Assembly (NCBI GenBank): GCA_963775575.1
Contig: CAVZJG010000002.1
Span: forward strand, 1,240,001 to 1,304,000
From: Roseiarcus sp963775575
GTDB lineage: Bacteria > Pseudomonadota > Alphaproteobacteria > Rhizobiales > Beijerinckiaceae
Direction of reading: 5' to 3'
DNA: 64,000 nucleotides
Shown piece after piece: positions 52,672-60,667 of this stretch. Within the stretch, counting starts at the first letter, position 1; the number at the start of each line of letters is the position of its first letter. The position numbers and the translations under genes are program-made. The notes beneath the pieces are model-generated. The model was not told the DNA's origin and did no database searches. It saw only the letters and a list, made by a program, of their open reading frames with translations.

Positions 52672-53661
52672 ATGCCGTCGAGCCGTCGTCGCATAACCCG
52701 CATCGCGCCGGCCGACGCCGACAGCGTCGCCGCCGCCGCGGCGCAGCTTCGCGCCGGCGGGCTCGTCGCCATGCCGACCGAAACGGTCTACGGCCTGGCC
52801 GCCGACGCGACCTCGGACGCGGCCGTGGCGGCGATCTACGCCGCCAAGGGACGCCCCGTCTTCAACCCGCTGATCGCCCACTTCGCCGATCGGCAAAGCG
52901 CCGAGCGCGAGGCGATCTTCGACGATCGGGCGAAGAGGCTGGCGCGCGCGTTCTGGCCGGGGCCGCTGACGATCGTGGCACCGGTCTCGCCGGCGTGCCG
53001 CATCAGCCTGCTCGCCCGCGCCGGCCTCGACACGCTGGCGCTGCGCATGCCCGATCATTGGATCGCGCGCGCGCTGATCGAGGCGGCCGGCGTTCCGCTC
53101 GCCGCGCCGTCGGCCAACCGCTCCGGGCTCGTCAGCCCGACGACCGCCGAGCACGTCGCCGCCGACCTCGACGGCCGGATCGACTGGATTCTCGACGCCG
53201 GCCCGACGCCGCTGGGGCTGGAGTCGACGATTGTCGCCTGCCTCGGCGGGACGCCGCGGCTGTTGCGCCCCGGCGCGATCGCGCGCGAGCGGATCGAGGC
53301 CGAATTGGGCTTCGCGCTCGCCGACGAGCCCGCGTCGAACGCCGGCGGCGCGACGCTCGCGCCGGGGCTCCTCGAGTCGCATTACGCGCCGCTCGCGGCG
53401 CTGCGCCTGGCGGCGCGAGAGGCGTCGCGCGAGGAAGCGGCGCTCGATTTCGGCGGCGTCCTCGCCGCCAGCCCGGCGCGGGCGTGGCTCGATCTGTCGC
53501 CCTCGCGCGACCTCGACGAGGCGGCGGCGAACCTGTTCGCTCACTTGCGCGCGCTCGACGCGACCGGGGCGGCGACGATCGCCGTCGCGCCGATCCCCGA
53601 ACGCGGCCTCGGCGCGGCGATCAACGACCGCCTGCGCCGCGCCGCCGCGCCGCGGCCGTGA
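52672..53661 (+). CDS. tsaC: L-threonylcarbamoyladenylate synthase (Sua5/TsaC)
   Basis: 329-residue long Sua5-type enzyme that makes threonylcarbamoyl-AMP for the t6A modification of tRNA reading ANN codons. The YrdC domain contains PTETVYGLAADATSDAAV, KGRPVFNPLIAHFAD, and VPLAAPSANRSGLVSPTTAEHV; a C-terminal Sua5 domain follows after a linker (LAPGLLESHYAPLAALR). Short TsaC proteins lack this domain. The ATG is taken at 52672. Confidence 0.92.
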   Translation: MPSSRRRITRIAPADADSVAAAAAQLRAGGLVAMPTETVYGLAADATSDAAVAAIYAAKGRPVFNPLIAHFADRQSAEREAIFDDRAKRLARAFWPGPLTIVAPVSPACRISLLARAGLDTLALRMPDHWIARALIEAAGVPLAAPSANRSGLVSPTTAEHVAADLDGRIDWILDAGPTPLGLESTIVACLGGTPRLLRPGAIARERIEAELGFALADEPASNAGGATLAPGLLESHYAPLAALRLAAREASREEAALDFGGVLAASPARAWLDLSPSRDLDEAAANLFAHLRALDATGAATIAVAPIPERGLGAAINDRLRRAAAPRP

Positions 53662-53686
53662 TCGCGGCGACTCGCCCGGCGAGCCT

Positions 53687-53846
53687 AAAACATGTCGTCT
53701 TTAGATCGAAACAGGTCTCCGTCGTCATTGCGAGCGACAGCGAAGCAATCCAGACTAAGCCGCCGCCGCAAACCCTAAGTCTGGATTGCTTCGCTTTGCT
53801 CGCAATGACGGCTGCGGTGATTCGACTTAAACACGTCATGCTCTAG
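53687..53846. repeat. nested palindromic repeats in the tsaC-LysR gap
   Basis: An inner hairpin pairs CGTCATTGCGAGCGACAGCG onward (53723-53756) with 53778-53810, which is the same sequence inverted with few changes; this is the widely dispersed CGTCATTGCGAGC repeat. Outside it, ACATGTCGTCTTTAGATCG (about 53690) and its partly matching inverse (about 53821-53846, ending GTCATGCTCTAG) form a second, weaker pair. The rest of the 53662-53977 gap has no gene seen. Confidence 0.85.
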
Positions 53847-53977
53847 CCTTCGGCCTCGCGCGGCCGATCGTCGCGGCGCCGGCCGATGCGCTGGCGCGCT
53901 CGTCCATTCGGCTTGCGCCACGGCCCGCCTTCGCCGAAGGTCGGCGTCGTCGCGCAACGCGATCGGACGCGCACGAA

Positions 53978-54883
53978 ATGGCTTCCTCGTTGGATTGGGA
54001 CGAATTTCGCCTGGTCAAGGCGATCGCCGACGCCGGCTCGCTGGTCGGCGCGGCTGAGGCGCTCGGCCTCAACCACTCGACGGTCTTCCGCCGCCTCGCC
54101 GCGATCGAAAGCGCGGTCGGCGCGCGGCTGTTCGAGCGTTCGCGCGCCGGCTATCGGCCGACCGCGACGGGCGAGGAAATGATCGGGCTGGCGAGCGCGA
54201 TGGCCAATTCGATCATCGAGTTCGAGCGCCGCGTCGCCGGACGCGACGTCAAGCCGAGCGGCGAATTGCGCGTCACCACCACCGACGCGATCGCGATCGC
54301 GCTCTTGCCGCCGATCCTGGCGCGCTTTCGCGTCGCCTATCCCGCCGTGCAGCTCGATCTGATCGTCGCCGCGCAGACCCTCAATTTGTCGCGCCGCGAC
54401 GCCGACGTGGCGATTCGCGCCGCCAACGAGCCGCCGGAGGCGCTGGTCGGCCGACGCATCTGCGCGACGCGTTGGGCGGTCTATTGCACCGCGGAGATCG
54501 CCGCCGAGTTCGGCCCGCGGGTCGTCGCGGCGGCGCCGTGGGTCGGTTTCGGCGACCATTACGCGCCGCCGCTCGGCAAACGCTGGGTCGAGGACAACGT
54601 CGGCCCGCGCCGTCAGGTCGCCCGCGTCAATTCCGTGCTGGGCGTGCTCGAAGCGGCGGCGCTCGGCGTCGGCGCCGCGCTGCTGCCGTGCTTCCTCGGC
54701 GATCCCCGCCCCGAGTTGACCCGCGTCGGCGCGATTCTGCCCGAACTCGACGTCGACCTGTGGATTCTCACCCATGCCGATCTGCGCCAGTCCGCGCGCG
54801 TGCGCGCGTTCATGGAATTGGCCGGCGCCGAGCTGGCCAAGATGCGCAAGACCATCGAGGGCGCCGCCGGCGAGCCCGGCTGA
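53978..54883 (+). CDS. LysR-family transcriptional regulator
   Basis: 301 residues. The N-terminal winged helix-turn-helix (DEFRLVKAIADAGSLVGAAE ... STVFRRLAAIESAVGARLFE) and the RSRAGYRPTATGEEMIGLA hinge are typical of LysR regulators. The effector-binding domain has the two-lobed periplasmic-binding-like fold (LRVTTTDAIAIALLPPILAR, RVNSVLGVLEAAALGVGAALL). No divergently arranged target operon is adjacent, so the regulated gene is unknown. Confidence 0.9.
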   Translation: MASSLDWDEFRLVKAIADAGSLVGAAEALGLNHSTVFRRLAAIESAVGARLFERSRAGYRPTATGEEMIGLASAMANSIIEFERRVAGRDVKPSGELRVTTTDAIAIALLPPILARFRVAYPAVQLDLIVAAQTLNLSRRDADVAIRAANEPPEALVGRRICATRWAVYCTAEIAAEFGPRVVAAAPWVGFGDHYAPPLGKRWVEDNVGPRRQVARVNSVLGVLEAAALGVGAALLPCFLGDPRPELTRVGAILPELDVDLWILTHADLRQSARVRAFMELAGAELAKMRKTIEGAAGEPG

Positions 54884-54951
54884 CGGGAAGCGCCGGCCGG
54901 GGTGCCGGAAATGATCGGAAAATCGCCGCACGGGCCGTCTCGGCGAATTTT

Positions 54952-54980
54952 TTGACCATTCGCACACATATGTGCGATAA
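54952..54980 (+). promoter_or_regulatory. hicAB promoter with palindromic operator
   Basis: TTGACC (54952-54957), 17 bp, CGATAA (54975-54980). The predicted start of transcription is at or near 54987-54988, so hicA would be leaderless. The perfect 10-bp palindrome CACATATGTG (54965-54974) lies in the spacer and abuts the -10, an ideal place for HicB to repress. Confidence 0.65.
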
Positions 54981-54987
54981 GCGGCGC

Positions 54988-55206
54988 ATGCGGGGCCGGG
55001 AATTCGAACGGAAGATCAGGAGGCTTGGCCGTCAGAGGAGCGCGTTTGTCGCTTTCGACGGCGGTCACGGCAAGGGCAGTCACGGACGGCTTTATTTTGG
55101 CGACCGATTCACGACGCTGAAGGATCGCGACAAGGAGATCGGGCCGGGATTGCTCAAGGCTATGCTCGATCAACTCGGTTTGAAACGCGACGATATCGGG
55201 GAATGA
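54988..55206 (+). CDS. hicA: HicA-like toxin
   Basis: 72-residue HicA-type mRNA interferase. The core KGSHGRLYFGDRFTTLKDRD and KEIGPGLLKAMLDQLGL match the alphaproteobacterial HicA subgroup, with the catalytic His in GSH. An ATG six codons earlier (54970) is possible, but the promoter geometry places transcription start at this ATG. hicB overlaps its stop by 4 bp. Confidence 0.8.
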   Translation: MRGREFERKIRRLGRQRSAFVAFDGGHGKGSHGRLYFGDRFTTLKDRDKEIGPGLLKAMLDQLGLKRDDIGE

Positions 55207-55658
55207 AAATGGCGTTTGGCTATCGATACACGCTCCAGCGCGAGGACAACGGCTGGTGGCTCGTGCGCTTTCCCGACGTTCCCGAGGCGTTGACCGAGGG
55301 GGAAACGGAGGCGGAGGCGCGGGCCAATGCGGTCGATTGCCTTATCGCGGCGCTCGAGGGCTATATTCACGCGGGAAAGCCGCTGCCGCGCGGCGGCGCC
55401 GGCCATCCCGGCGCCGATCGCGCGGTCCTTCCCTCGCTCGTGACCGCGAAGCTGGCCGTTCACGAGGCGATGCTCAGTCGCGGCTGGTCCCGGACGAAGC
55501 TCGCGACTGAACTCGGCGCAAGCGAAAATTCCGTGCGGCGTTTGCTCGATCTTCGCCATAATTCGCACCTGTGGGCCATCGACGAAGCGTTGGCGCGCAT
55601 GGGGAGAAACTTGTCGATCGACTTGCCCGCGCCGGGCGCCGGCGGCAAGGCCGCCTAG
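55203..55658 (+). CDS. hicB: HicB-like antitoxin with HTH
   Basis: 151 residues. The N-terminal HicB fold (YTLQREDNGWWLVRFPDVPE, GETEAEARANAVDCLIAALEG) inhibits the toxin, and a C-terminal Xre-like helix-turn-helix (LSRGWSRTKLATELGASENS, VRRLLDLRHNSHLWAIDEAL) binds the operator. Start ATG overlaps the hicA stop, coupling translation. A second ATG two codons on is also possible. The product is expected to repress its own promoter (54952-54980). Confidence 0.88.
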   Translation: MKMAFGYRYTLQREDNGWWLVRFPDVPEALTEGETEAEARANAVDCLIAALEGYIHAGKPLPRGGAGHPGADRAVLPSLVTAKLAVHEAMLSRGWSRTKLATELGASENSVRRLLDLRHNSHLWAIDEALARMGRNLSIDLPAPGAGGKAA

Positions 55659-55734
55659 CGCCAACGGCGGCAGGCGGCGCGCCTTTCCCATCGCCGCCAG
55701 ACCCGCCGACGCGCGAAGCGAACTCGGCGATCGT

Positions 55735-55881
55735 CGATGGGCCGACGGCCTCGCCCATTGGGACGGGTGCCGCATCGAGGTCAGCGAAAAGGGCCGCCGG
55801 TTCGTCCGCTCGGTCGCGGCGCTGTTCGACGTCTATCTGACCCAGGACGCGGACAAGCCGAGGCATTCGCGGGCGGTTTAG
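55735..55881 (+). pseudogene. remnant of a hemN 3' end
   Basis: The plus strand reads ADGLAHWDGCRIEVSEKG, then RRFVRSVAALFDVYLTQDAD and KPRHSRAV to a TAG at 55879-55881. It is nearly the same as the last 40 or so residues of the hemN at 42369-43784 (LSERGRPFVRSAAALFDAYL, TQDADKPRHSRAV). No upstream hemN sequence exists here; hicAB ends 80 bp before. The differences show the copy is old or from another strain. Confidence 0.75.
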
Positions 55882-55926
55882 GGGGCTCGCCGGGAGAAAA
55901 CCCGCGTAGAAATTTCGAGCAAAATG

Positions 55927-56790
55927 TTACCGGAACGCCAATCGTTCCAAGGGCTCGCGATATTTCTTGATGACTGTTAGGGGGTCGTCAAGACCGTTAA
56001 AGAACGACTGAGAGTCGTAGCCATGCCTCGCGTCGAGGCGCGCGGCCTCTCTGAGAATGTCAATGTCTTTACGACTAATTTGCTTCGACCAACCTTGAAA
56101 TCCGATATGCGCGATGCGCACGGGCTTGTTAAACTCTATACCAGAGTCTTTATCAACGAATCTGACTACATCTATTCTGTTACCACGCGGATTGTCGAGT
56201 CTCAGGCCGCGCTTGTGAATTATTTGATTCAATTCATTGTACGTAATAAGCTTTGATCGCAAATCTATCTCTCTCGTATTACGCTTTAGAAAATGAGCGA
56301 TGACTGCGATCTGTTTATCTGGAGCGGGTAGGTCAAAGCGATCAAACATTTCATAGTTATCGAGTTTGTTATCGGCAATCGCGACGGTAAAATCCTCATA
56401 ATCCATATGTGATAAAATCGGCGTCCTCCCGATCTTTTGAAGATGCAGAATTGATGTCAGAAACGCGGTTCGCTTGTTCGCATCGTAAAAGGGGTGGTTC
56501 TTAATCAATCCAAACATTAACGTCGCGCATATGTCAATTCTATCCGTCCATTTCGGCCGTCCTCCATATTGGACAAACTGACGCGCCAAAGCAGAGTGTA
56601 GGAGGTTTATGTCCTTCGGTCCCACGCCTCCAAGTCCCTCGCCGGATTTAAAAAAGAAGTTCGCCAATAGGAAATGGGCCTGAAGTACTTCGTGTATCCC
56701 TATGGTAAGCTTGCTAAGATACGGATCGCCTGGACCGAGCATGTCAATCCATCTTTGGTGCTCTTGATCGATTTGCGTGTCGTTTTTCAT
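55927..56790 (-). CDS. Doc/Fic-like protein, AT-rich
   Basis: 287 residues. The Fic/Doc signature NHPFYDANKRTAFLTSILHL sits at about residues 97-117, matching HPFxxxNKRxA. A Doc kinase toxin is about 126 residues; this one has an N-terminal stretch (DMLGPGDPYLSKLTIGIHEV) and a C-terminal half of about 160 residues with no known domain (SKLITYNELNQIIHKRGLRL ... IAHIGFQGWSKQISRKDIDI). The DNA is strikingly AT-rich compared with all neighbours, a sign of acquisition. No antitoxin gene is adjacent. The start MKNDTQ at 56790 follows AAAATAGG. Confidence 0.7.
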   Translation of the reverse strand: MKNDTQIDQEHQRWIDMLGPGDPYLSKLTIGIHEVLQAHFLLANFFFKSGEGLGGVGPKDINLLHSALARQFVQYGGRPKWTDRIDICATLMFGLIKNHPFYDANKRTAFLTSILHLQKIGRTPILSHMDYEDFTVAIADNKLDNYEMFDRFDLPAPDKQIAVIAHFLKRNTREIDLRSKLITYNELNQIIHKRGLRLDNPRGNRIDVVRFVDKDSGIEFNKPVRIAHIGFQGWSKQISRKDIDILREAARLDARHGYDSQSFFNGLDDPLTVIKKYREPLERLAFR

Positions 56791-57016
56791 CCTATTTTCC
56801 GTCGAAATGAGCCACAACACCGCCCGGCGAGCACCAGCATGCCCCATTGGCGAGATCGCCGAACACGGTCCAGAATGCGTCGGGCATTGCTTCAGCTTCC
56901 CGTCGTTCCGGACATCCCATGGCGCGTTGCGCCCGCACGCGCAAGCCCGCGCCGCAGATTTGCGCCGCGGCAAAGCCCTGGCCAGGGCACCGCCTCTTGG
57001 CTTATGAGATCATTTC

Positions 57017-57520
57017 ATGAACATCGGCGCGATTCGCATTCTCGGCGTCGACCCCGGCCTGCGCAACACCGGTTGGGGCGTGATCGAAGTCTTAGACACG
57101 CGGCTCGCCTACGTCTCCTGCGGTTCGATCCGCACCAACGCGGCCTGTTCGCTCGCCGAGCGGCTCGCGCTCATTCATCGCGCGCTCATCCGCCTGGTCG
57201 AAGACCAGCGGCCGGCCGAGGCCGCCGTCGAGGAGACTTTCGTCAACCGCGATCCGCAATCGACGCTGAAACTCGGCCAGGCGCGCGGCGTCGCGCTCGC
57301 CGCGCTGGCGATCCAGGGCTTGCCGGTCGCCGAATACGCGGCCAATCTGATCAAGAAGACGGTCGTCGGCGTCGGCCACGCCGAAAAGAGACAGGTGGCG
57401 ATGATGGTCAAAACGCTGCTGCCGTTGAGCCAGGCGTCCTCGCCCGACGCCGCCGACGCGCTGGCGGTCGCCATCTGTCACGCGCAGCACCGCGCGGCGC
57501 GGGCGAGGGGCGCGGCATGA
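57017..57520 (+). CDS. ruvC: Holliday junction resolvase RuvC
   Basis: 167-residue endonuclease that cuts Holliday junctions in homologous recombination. The acidic active site is seen in ILGVDPGLRNTGWG, the VEETFVNRDPQSTLKLGQ region, and the C-terminal PDAADALAVAICHAQ. Start MNIGAIRILG. It overlaps the ruvA start by 4 bp. Confidence 0.96.
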   Translation: MNIGAIRILGVDPGLRNTGWGVIEVLDTRLAYVSCGSIRTNAACSLAERLALIHRALIRLVEDQRPAEAAVEETFVNRDPQSTLKLGQARGVALAALAIQGLPVAEYAANLIKKTVVGVGHAEKRQVAMMVKTLLPLSQASSPDAADALAVAICHAQHRAARARGAA

Positions 57521-58119
57521 TCGGCAAGCTCAAGGGCGTCGTCGAGGCCGTCGACGAAGAGAGCCTGATCCTGGACGTGAACGGCGTCGGCTACGTCGTG
57601 TCCGCGTCGGCGCGCACCTTGCGCGCGCTTCCCGCCGTCGGCGAGGCGGCGACGCTGCACATCGAGACCCAGGTGCGCGAGGACGCGATCCGGCTGTTCG
57701 GCTTCTCGACCGTCGCCGAGCGCGACTGGTTCCGCCTGCTGCAGGGCGTGCAGGGCGTTGGGGCCAAGCTCGCGCTCGCCATCCTCGGCGCGCTGTCGGG
57801 CGAGACGCTGAGCGCGGCGATCGCCCATCAGGACAAGGCGACGATGGCGCGCGCGCCGGGGGTCGGCCCCAAGCTCGCCCAGCGCCTGGTGATGGAGCTC
57901 AAGGACAAGGCGCCTCCCTTCGCCGGCGCCGATCTCGCCGCCGGCGAGCCGGGCGCGAAACTGCCGAAGGAGGCGCAGGACGCGGTGCTGGCGCTGGTCG
58001 GCCTCGGCTACGGCCGTCCGCAGGCCTCGCTCGCCGTCGCCAAGGGCCTCGCCGCGCTCGGCCCCGAGGCGCAGACCGCGGCGCTGATCAGGGCGGGGCT
58101 GAAGGAGGTGGCGCAGTGA
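57517..58119 (+). CDS. ruvA: Holliday junction branch migration protein RuvA
   Basis: 200-residue tetramer-forming DNA junction-binding subunit. MIGKLKGVVEAVDEESLILD at the N terminus, the helix-hairpin-helix motifs around LQGVQGVGAKLALAILGAL and APGVGPKLAQRLVMELKDK, and the C-terminal RuvB-binding domain ALVGLGYGRPQASLAVAKGL. The start ATG overlaps the ruvC stop. The ruvB gene is 1.2 kb away, with three genes between. Confidence 0.95.
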   Translation: MIGKLKGVVEAVDEESLILDVNGVGYVVSASARTLRALPAVGEAATLHIETQVREDAIRLFGFSTVAERDWFRLLQGVQGVGAKLALAILGALSGETLSAAIAHQDKATMARAPGVGPKLAQRLVMELKDKAPPFAGADLAAGEPGAKLPKEAQDAVLALVGLGYGRPQASLAVAKGLAALGPEAQTAALIRAGLKEVAQ

Positions 58120-58161
58120 CTTAGTTTACGATATCATGATCGATCTTTGGAGAGTAAAATC

Positions 58162-58374
58162 ATGACCGCCGCGTCGACGATCTCACCGAAATATCAGGTC
58201 TCGATCCCCAAGGCCTTGCGCGACAAGTTGCATTGGCGTCCCGGCCAGAAACTCGCCTTCATTCCGAAGGGGAATGGCGTGCTGATGATCCCCGTGCCAA
58301 GCCGCGAGGAGTTGGTCGGAATCGCGCGCGGGGCGAAGGCGGACGATTATCGCGACCGCAACGATCGCTACTGA
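58162..58374 (+). CDS. vapB: VapB-type antitoxin (AbrB fold)
   Basis: 70-residue protein with the AbrB/SpoVT fold: MTAASTISPKYQVSIPKALR then KLHWRPGQKLAFIPKGNGVL. ATG at 58162 has GGAGAG upstream; a TTG five codons earlier is unlikely. Its TGA stop overlaps the ATG of the PIN-domain gene by one base (58374), the usual vapBC arrangement. Confidence 0.85.
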   Translation: MTAASTISPKYQVSIPKALRDKLHWRPGQKLAFIPKGNGVLMIPVPSREELVGIARGAKADDYRDRNDRY

Positions 58375-58754
58375 TGCGCGTCGTCGACACCTCGGCGTGG
58401 ATCGAGTGGCTGATGGACTCCGAACTCGGCCGCAAGGTGGGCCTTGAGATTCCTACACAGGAGGCCTGGATCGTGCCGACGATCGTGCAATACGAATTGG
58501 CGCGCTGGCTCGCCCGACAGGTCTCGGAGGAAGCGGCGGGCAGCGTGATCGCGTTTTCGAAAGAGTGCGTGGTGACGCCATTGGATACGGCCGTGGCGCT
58601 CAGAGCGGCGGAAGTCGCCAATGAACATGCGCTTGCGATGGCCGACGCGATCATCTACGCGACCGCGATGGAGACGAACGCCGATCTTCTCACCTGCGAC
58701 GCGCATTTCGCCGAGCTGCCGGCCGTCGTCTATTTCGCCAAGGGCGCGCCATGA
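58374..58754 (+). CDS. vapC: VapC-type toxin (PIN domain ribonuclease)
   Basis: 126-residue PIN domain nuclease. The metal-binding acids are in MRVVDTSAWIEWLM, IVQYELARWLAR, LAMADAIIYATAME and LLTCDAHFAELPAV. VapC enzymes cut tRNA or rRNA; VapB, encoded just upstream, blocks it. The stop overlaps by 4 bp the ATG of the following membrane protein. The pair splits the ruvA-ruvB arrangement. Confidence 0.88.
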   Translation: MRVVDTSAWIEWLMDSELGRKVGLEIPTQEAWIVPTIVQYELARWLARQVSEEAAGSVIAFSKECVVTPLDTAVALRAAEVANEHALAMADAIIYATAMETNADLLTCDAHFAELPAVVYFAKGAP

Positions 58755-59317
58755 CCCAACCCCCGCGCCGCTTCTTTCTGCCGACGATCGGCCTGACGCT
58801 GCTGTTCGCCGCGATCGGCCCGGCGATCGGCGCGGCGCTGTTCGTCGCCATCGCCGTCGCGCTGGAGCCGCCGGCCGCCGCGCAAGCGGTCGGCCATTTC
58901 GGCTCGGTCGCGCCGCCGTTCGCGCGCACGATCGCGCTCATCGTCGCTTATGCGCTGGGCGCCGGGCCGGCGGCGGCGACGGGCTTCCTCTATGCGCTGT
59001 GGGACGCGGCGGCGCCCGCCGGCGCGCCGCGCTCGCTCGTCGCCGCGCTGATCGGCGGCGCGATGACCTATTGCCTCTTTCTGTGGCTCGCCTCGCTCGG
59101 CGCGTCGCTCGAGGCGACAGTCTGGACGGACGCGAGCCCCGCGGCGGGCCGTTGGGCCAAGGCGGCGTTTTCGGGCGAGCTCGGCGCGACGCTTCGCCAT
59201 GCCCTGGTCGCCTGCGGCGCCGTCGCGGGCCTCGCCTGCGCGATGGCGGCGAGCCTGATCGGCCTGACGACGCGCGGCGCGCTGGCGCCGGCGCCGCCTC
59301 CGCCCGGAGGCGCCTGA
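58751..59317 (+). CDS. membrane protein between vapC and ruvB
   Basis: 188 residues with about four membrane segments (IGLTLLFAAIGPAIGAALFVAIAV near the start, ARTIALIVAYALGAGPAA, AALIGGAMTYCLFLWLASLG and ACGAVAGLACAMAASLIGL). Pro-rich tail (PAPPPPGGA). No family identified. The ATG overlaps vapC's stop and ruvB follows after 1 bp, so it is translated with the ruv operon. Its GC content is like the host, suggesting that it is native and that vapBC came in ahead of it. Confidence 0.65.
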   Translation: MTQPPRRFFLPTIGLTLLFAAIGPAIGAALFVAIAVALEPPAAAQAVGHFGSVAPPFARTIALIVAYALGAGPAAATGFLYALWDAAAPAGAPRSLVAALIGGAMTYCLFLWLASLGASLEATVWTDASPAAGRWAKAAFSGELGATLRHALVACGAVAGLACAMAASLIGLTTRGALAPAPPPPGGA

Positions 59318-59318
59318 G

Positions 59319-60353
59319 ATGACCGACGCTCCGCGCCGCCTGATCTCCGCCGAAAAGCGTCCCGAGGACGAAACGGCGCTGCGGCCGCAGGTTCTCGCCG
59401 ATTTCACCGGCCAGGAGGCGGCGCGCGCCAACCTCAAGGTGTTCATCGAGTCGGCCAAATCGCGCGGCGAGGCGCTCGACCACGTGCTGTTCGTCGGCCC
59501 GCCGGGCCTCGGCAAGACGACGCTGGCGCAGATCGTCGCGCGCGAACTCGGCGTCAATTTCCGCTCGACCTCCGGCCCGGTCATCGCCAAGGCGGGGGAC
59601 CTCGCCGCGCAGCTCACCAATCTCGAACCGCGCGACGTGCTGTTCATCGACGAAATCCATCGCCTCAACCCGGCGGTGGAAGAAATTCTCTATCCCGCGA
59701 TGGAGGATTTCCAGCTCGACCTCATCATCGGCGCCGGGCCGGCGGCGCGCTCGGTCAAGATCGATCTCTCGCCGTTCACCCTCATCGGCGCGACGACGCG
59801 CGCCGGGCTGCTGACGACGCCGTTGCGCGACCGCTTCGGCATTCCGGTGCGGCTCAATTTCTACACCGTCGCCGAACTGGAGAGCATCGTGCGGCGCAGC
59901 GCGCGGGTGATCGGGCTGGAGCTGGCCGAAGACGGCGCCAACGAAATCGCCAAGCGTTCGCGCGGCACGCCGCGCATCGCCGGACGCTTGCTCAGGCGCG
60001 TGCGCGACTTCGCCGTCGTCGAGGGCGTGAGCAGCGTCACCCGCGCGGTCGCCGACGGCGCGCTCGGCCTGCTCGAAGTCGATACAATCGGCCTCGATCA
60101 GATGGACCGGCGCTATCTCAGCGCCATCGCGGTCGGTTTCGGCGGCGGTCCCGTAGGCGTCGAGACGATCGCCGCGGCGCTGTCCGAGCCGCGCGACGCG
60201 ATCGAGGAAATCATCGAGCCCTATCTCATCCAGCAGGGCTTCGTGCAGCGCACGCCGCGCGGGCGGCTATTGACCTCGCACGCGTTCAAGCACCTCGGCC
60301 TCGCCGAACCGCCGCGGGAGGTCGCGCAGGCGAGCTTGTTCGAGGAGCAATGA
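59319..60353 (+). CDS. ruvB: Holliday junction branch migration ATPase RuvB
   Basis: 344-residue AAA+ motor driving branch migration with RuvA. Walker A is in VLFVGPPGLGKTTLAQIVA, Walker B in DVLFIDEIHRLNP, sensor I in LIGATTRAGLLTTPLRDRFG, and the C-terminal winged helix follows (EEIIEPYLIQQGFVQRTPRG). Start MTDAPRRLIS one base after the preceding stop. Confidence 0.96.
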   Translation: MTDAPRRLISAEKRPEDETALRPQVLADFTGQEAARANLKVFIESAKSRGEALDHVLFVGPPGLGKTTLAQIVARELGVNFRSTSGPVIAKAGDLAAQLTNLEPRDVLFIDEIHRLNPAVEEILYPAMEDFQLDLIIGAGPAARSVKIDLSPFTLIGATTRAGLLTTPLRDRFGIPVRLNFYTVAELESIVRRSARVIGLELAEDGANEIAKRSRGTPRIAGRLLRRVRDFAVVEGVSSVTRAVADGALGLLEVDTIGLDQMDRRYLSAIAVGFGGGPVGVETIAAALSEPRDAIEEIIEPYLIQQGFVQRTPRGRLLTSHAFKHLGLAEPPREVAQASLFEEQ

Positions 60354-60466
60354 AGCGGCCTGCCGGGCGAGCGGCGATTGAGGAGAACGACGGCCCGCCG
60401 AACCCGCTCGGGGAAGCGGGGCGAGCATTGACAGATCGACTGACGCGCCCTTATGAAGCGCGCCGT

Positions 60467-60551
60467 GCCCAGGTGGCGGAAGTGGTAGACGCACTGGTTT
60501 CAGGTACCAGCGGTGCAAGCCGTGAAGGTTCGAGTCCTTTCCTGGGCACCA
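60467..60551 (+). tRNA. tRNA-Leu (CAG)
   Basis: 85-nt class II tRNA with encoded CCA. Acceptor GCCCAGG (60467-60473) pairs with CCTGGGC (60541-60547), followed by A and CCA. The D arm has GTGGCGGAAGTGGTAGACGC. The anticodon stem CTGGT/ACCAG encloses TTCAGGT, giving anticodon CAG. A long variable arm follows, as in leucine tRNAs, and a T loop GGTTCGAGTCC. Begins 113 bp after the ruvB stop. Confidence 0.95.
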
Positions 60552-60597
60552 ATTCGAGTTCTTTCCCGGGCGCCAATTCAAGTCTTTCCTGGCGCGG
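60529..60597. repeat. three tandem copies of the tRNA-Leu 3' end
   Basis: Unit 1 (60529-60552) is the 3' end of the tRNA itself, from TTCGAG through the CCA; unit 2 (60553-60576) is a near copy with ATTCGAGTTCTTTCCCGGGC; unit 3 (60577-60597) is shorter and more diverged. The units are exactly 24 bp apart. Integrating elements commonly use tRNA 3' ends as attachment sites and leave such a copy at their far end, so these look like att-site scars. No integrase is adjacent. Confidence 0.75.
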
Positions 60598-60667
60598 TCT
60601 CTCGACGCTCAGCCGCGAAAAATGCAGGCGCGCTCCCGCGCAGCCCCTTTCCGCCCATCGCGGCGTC

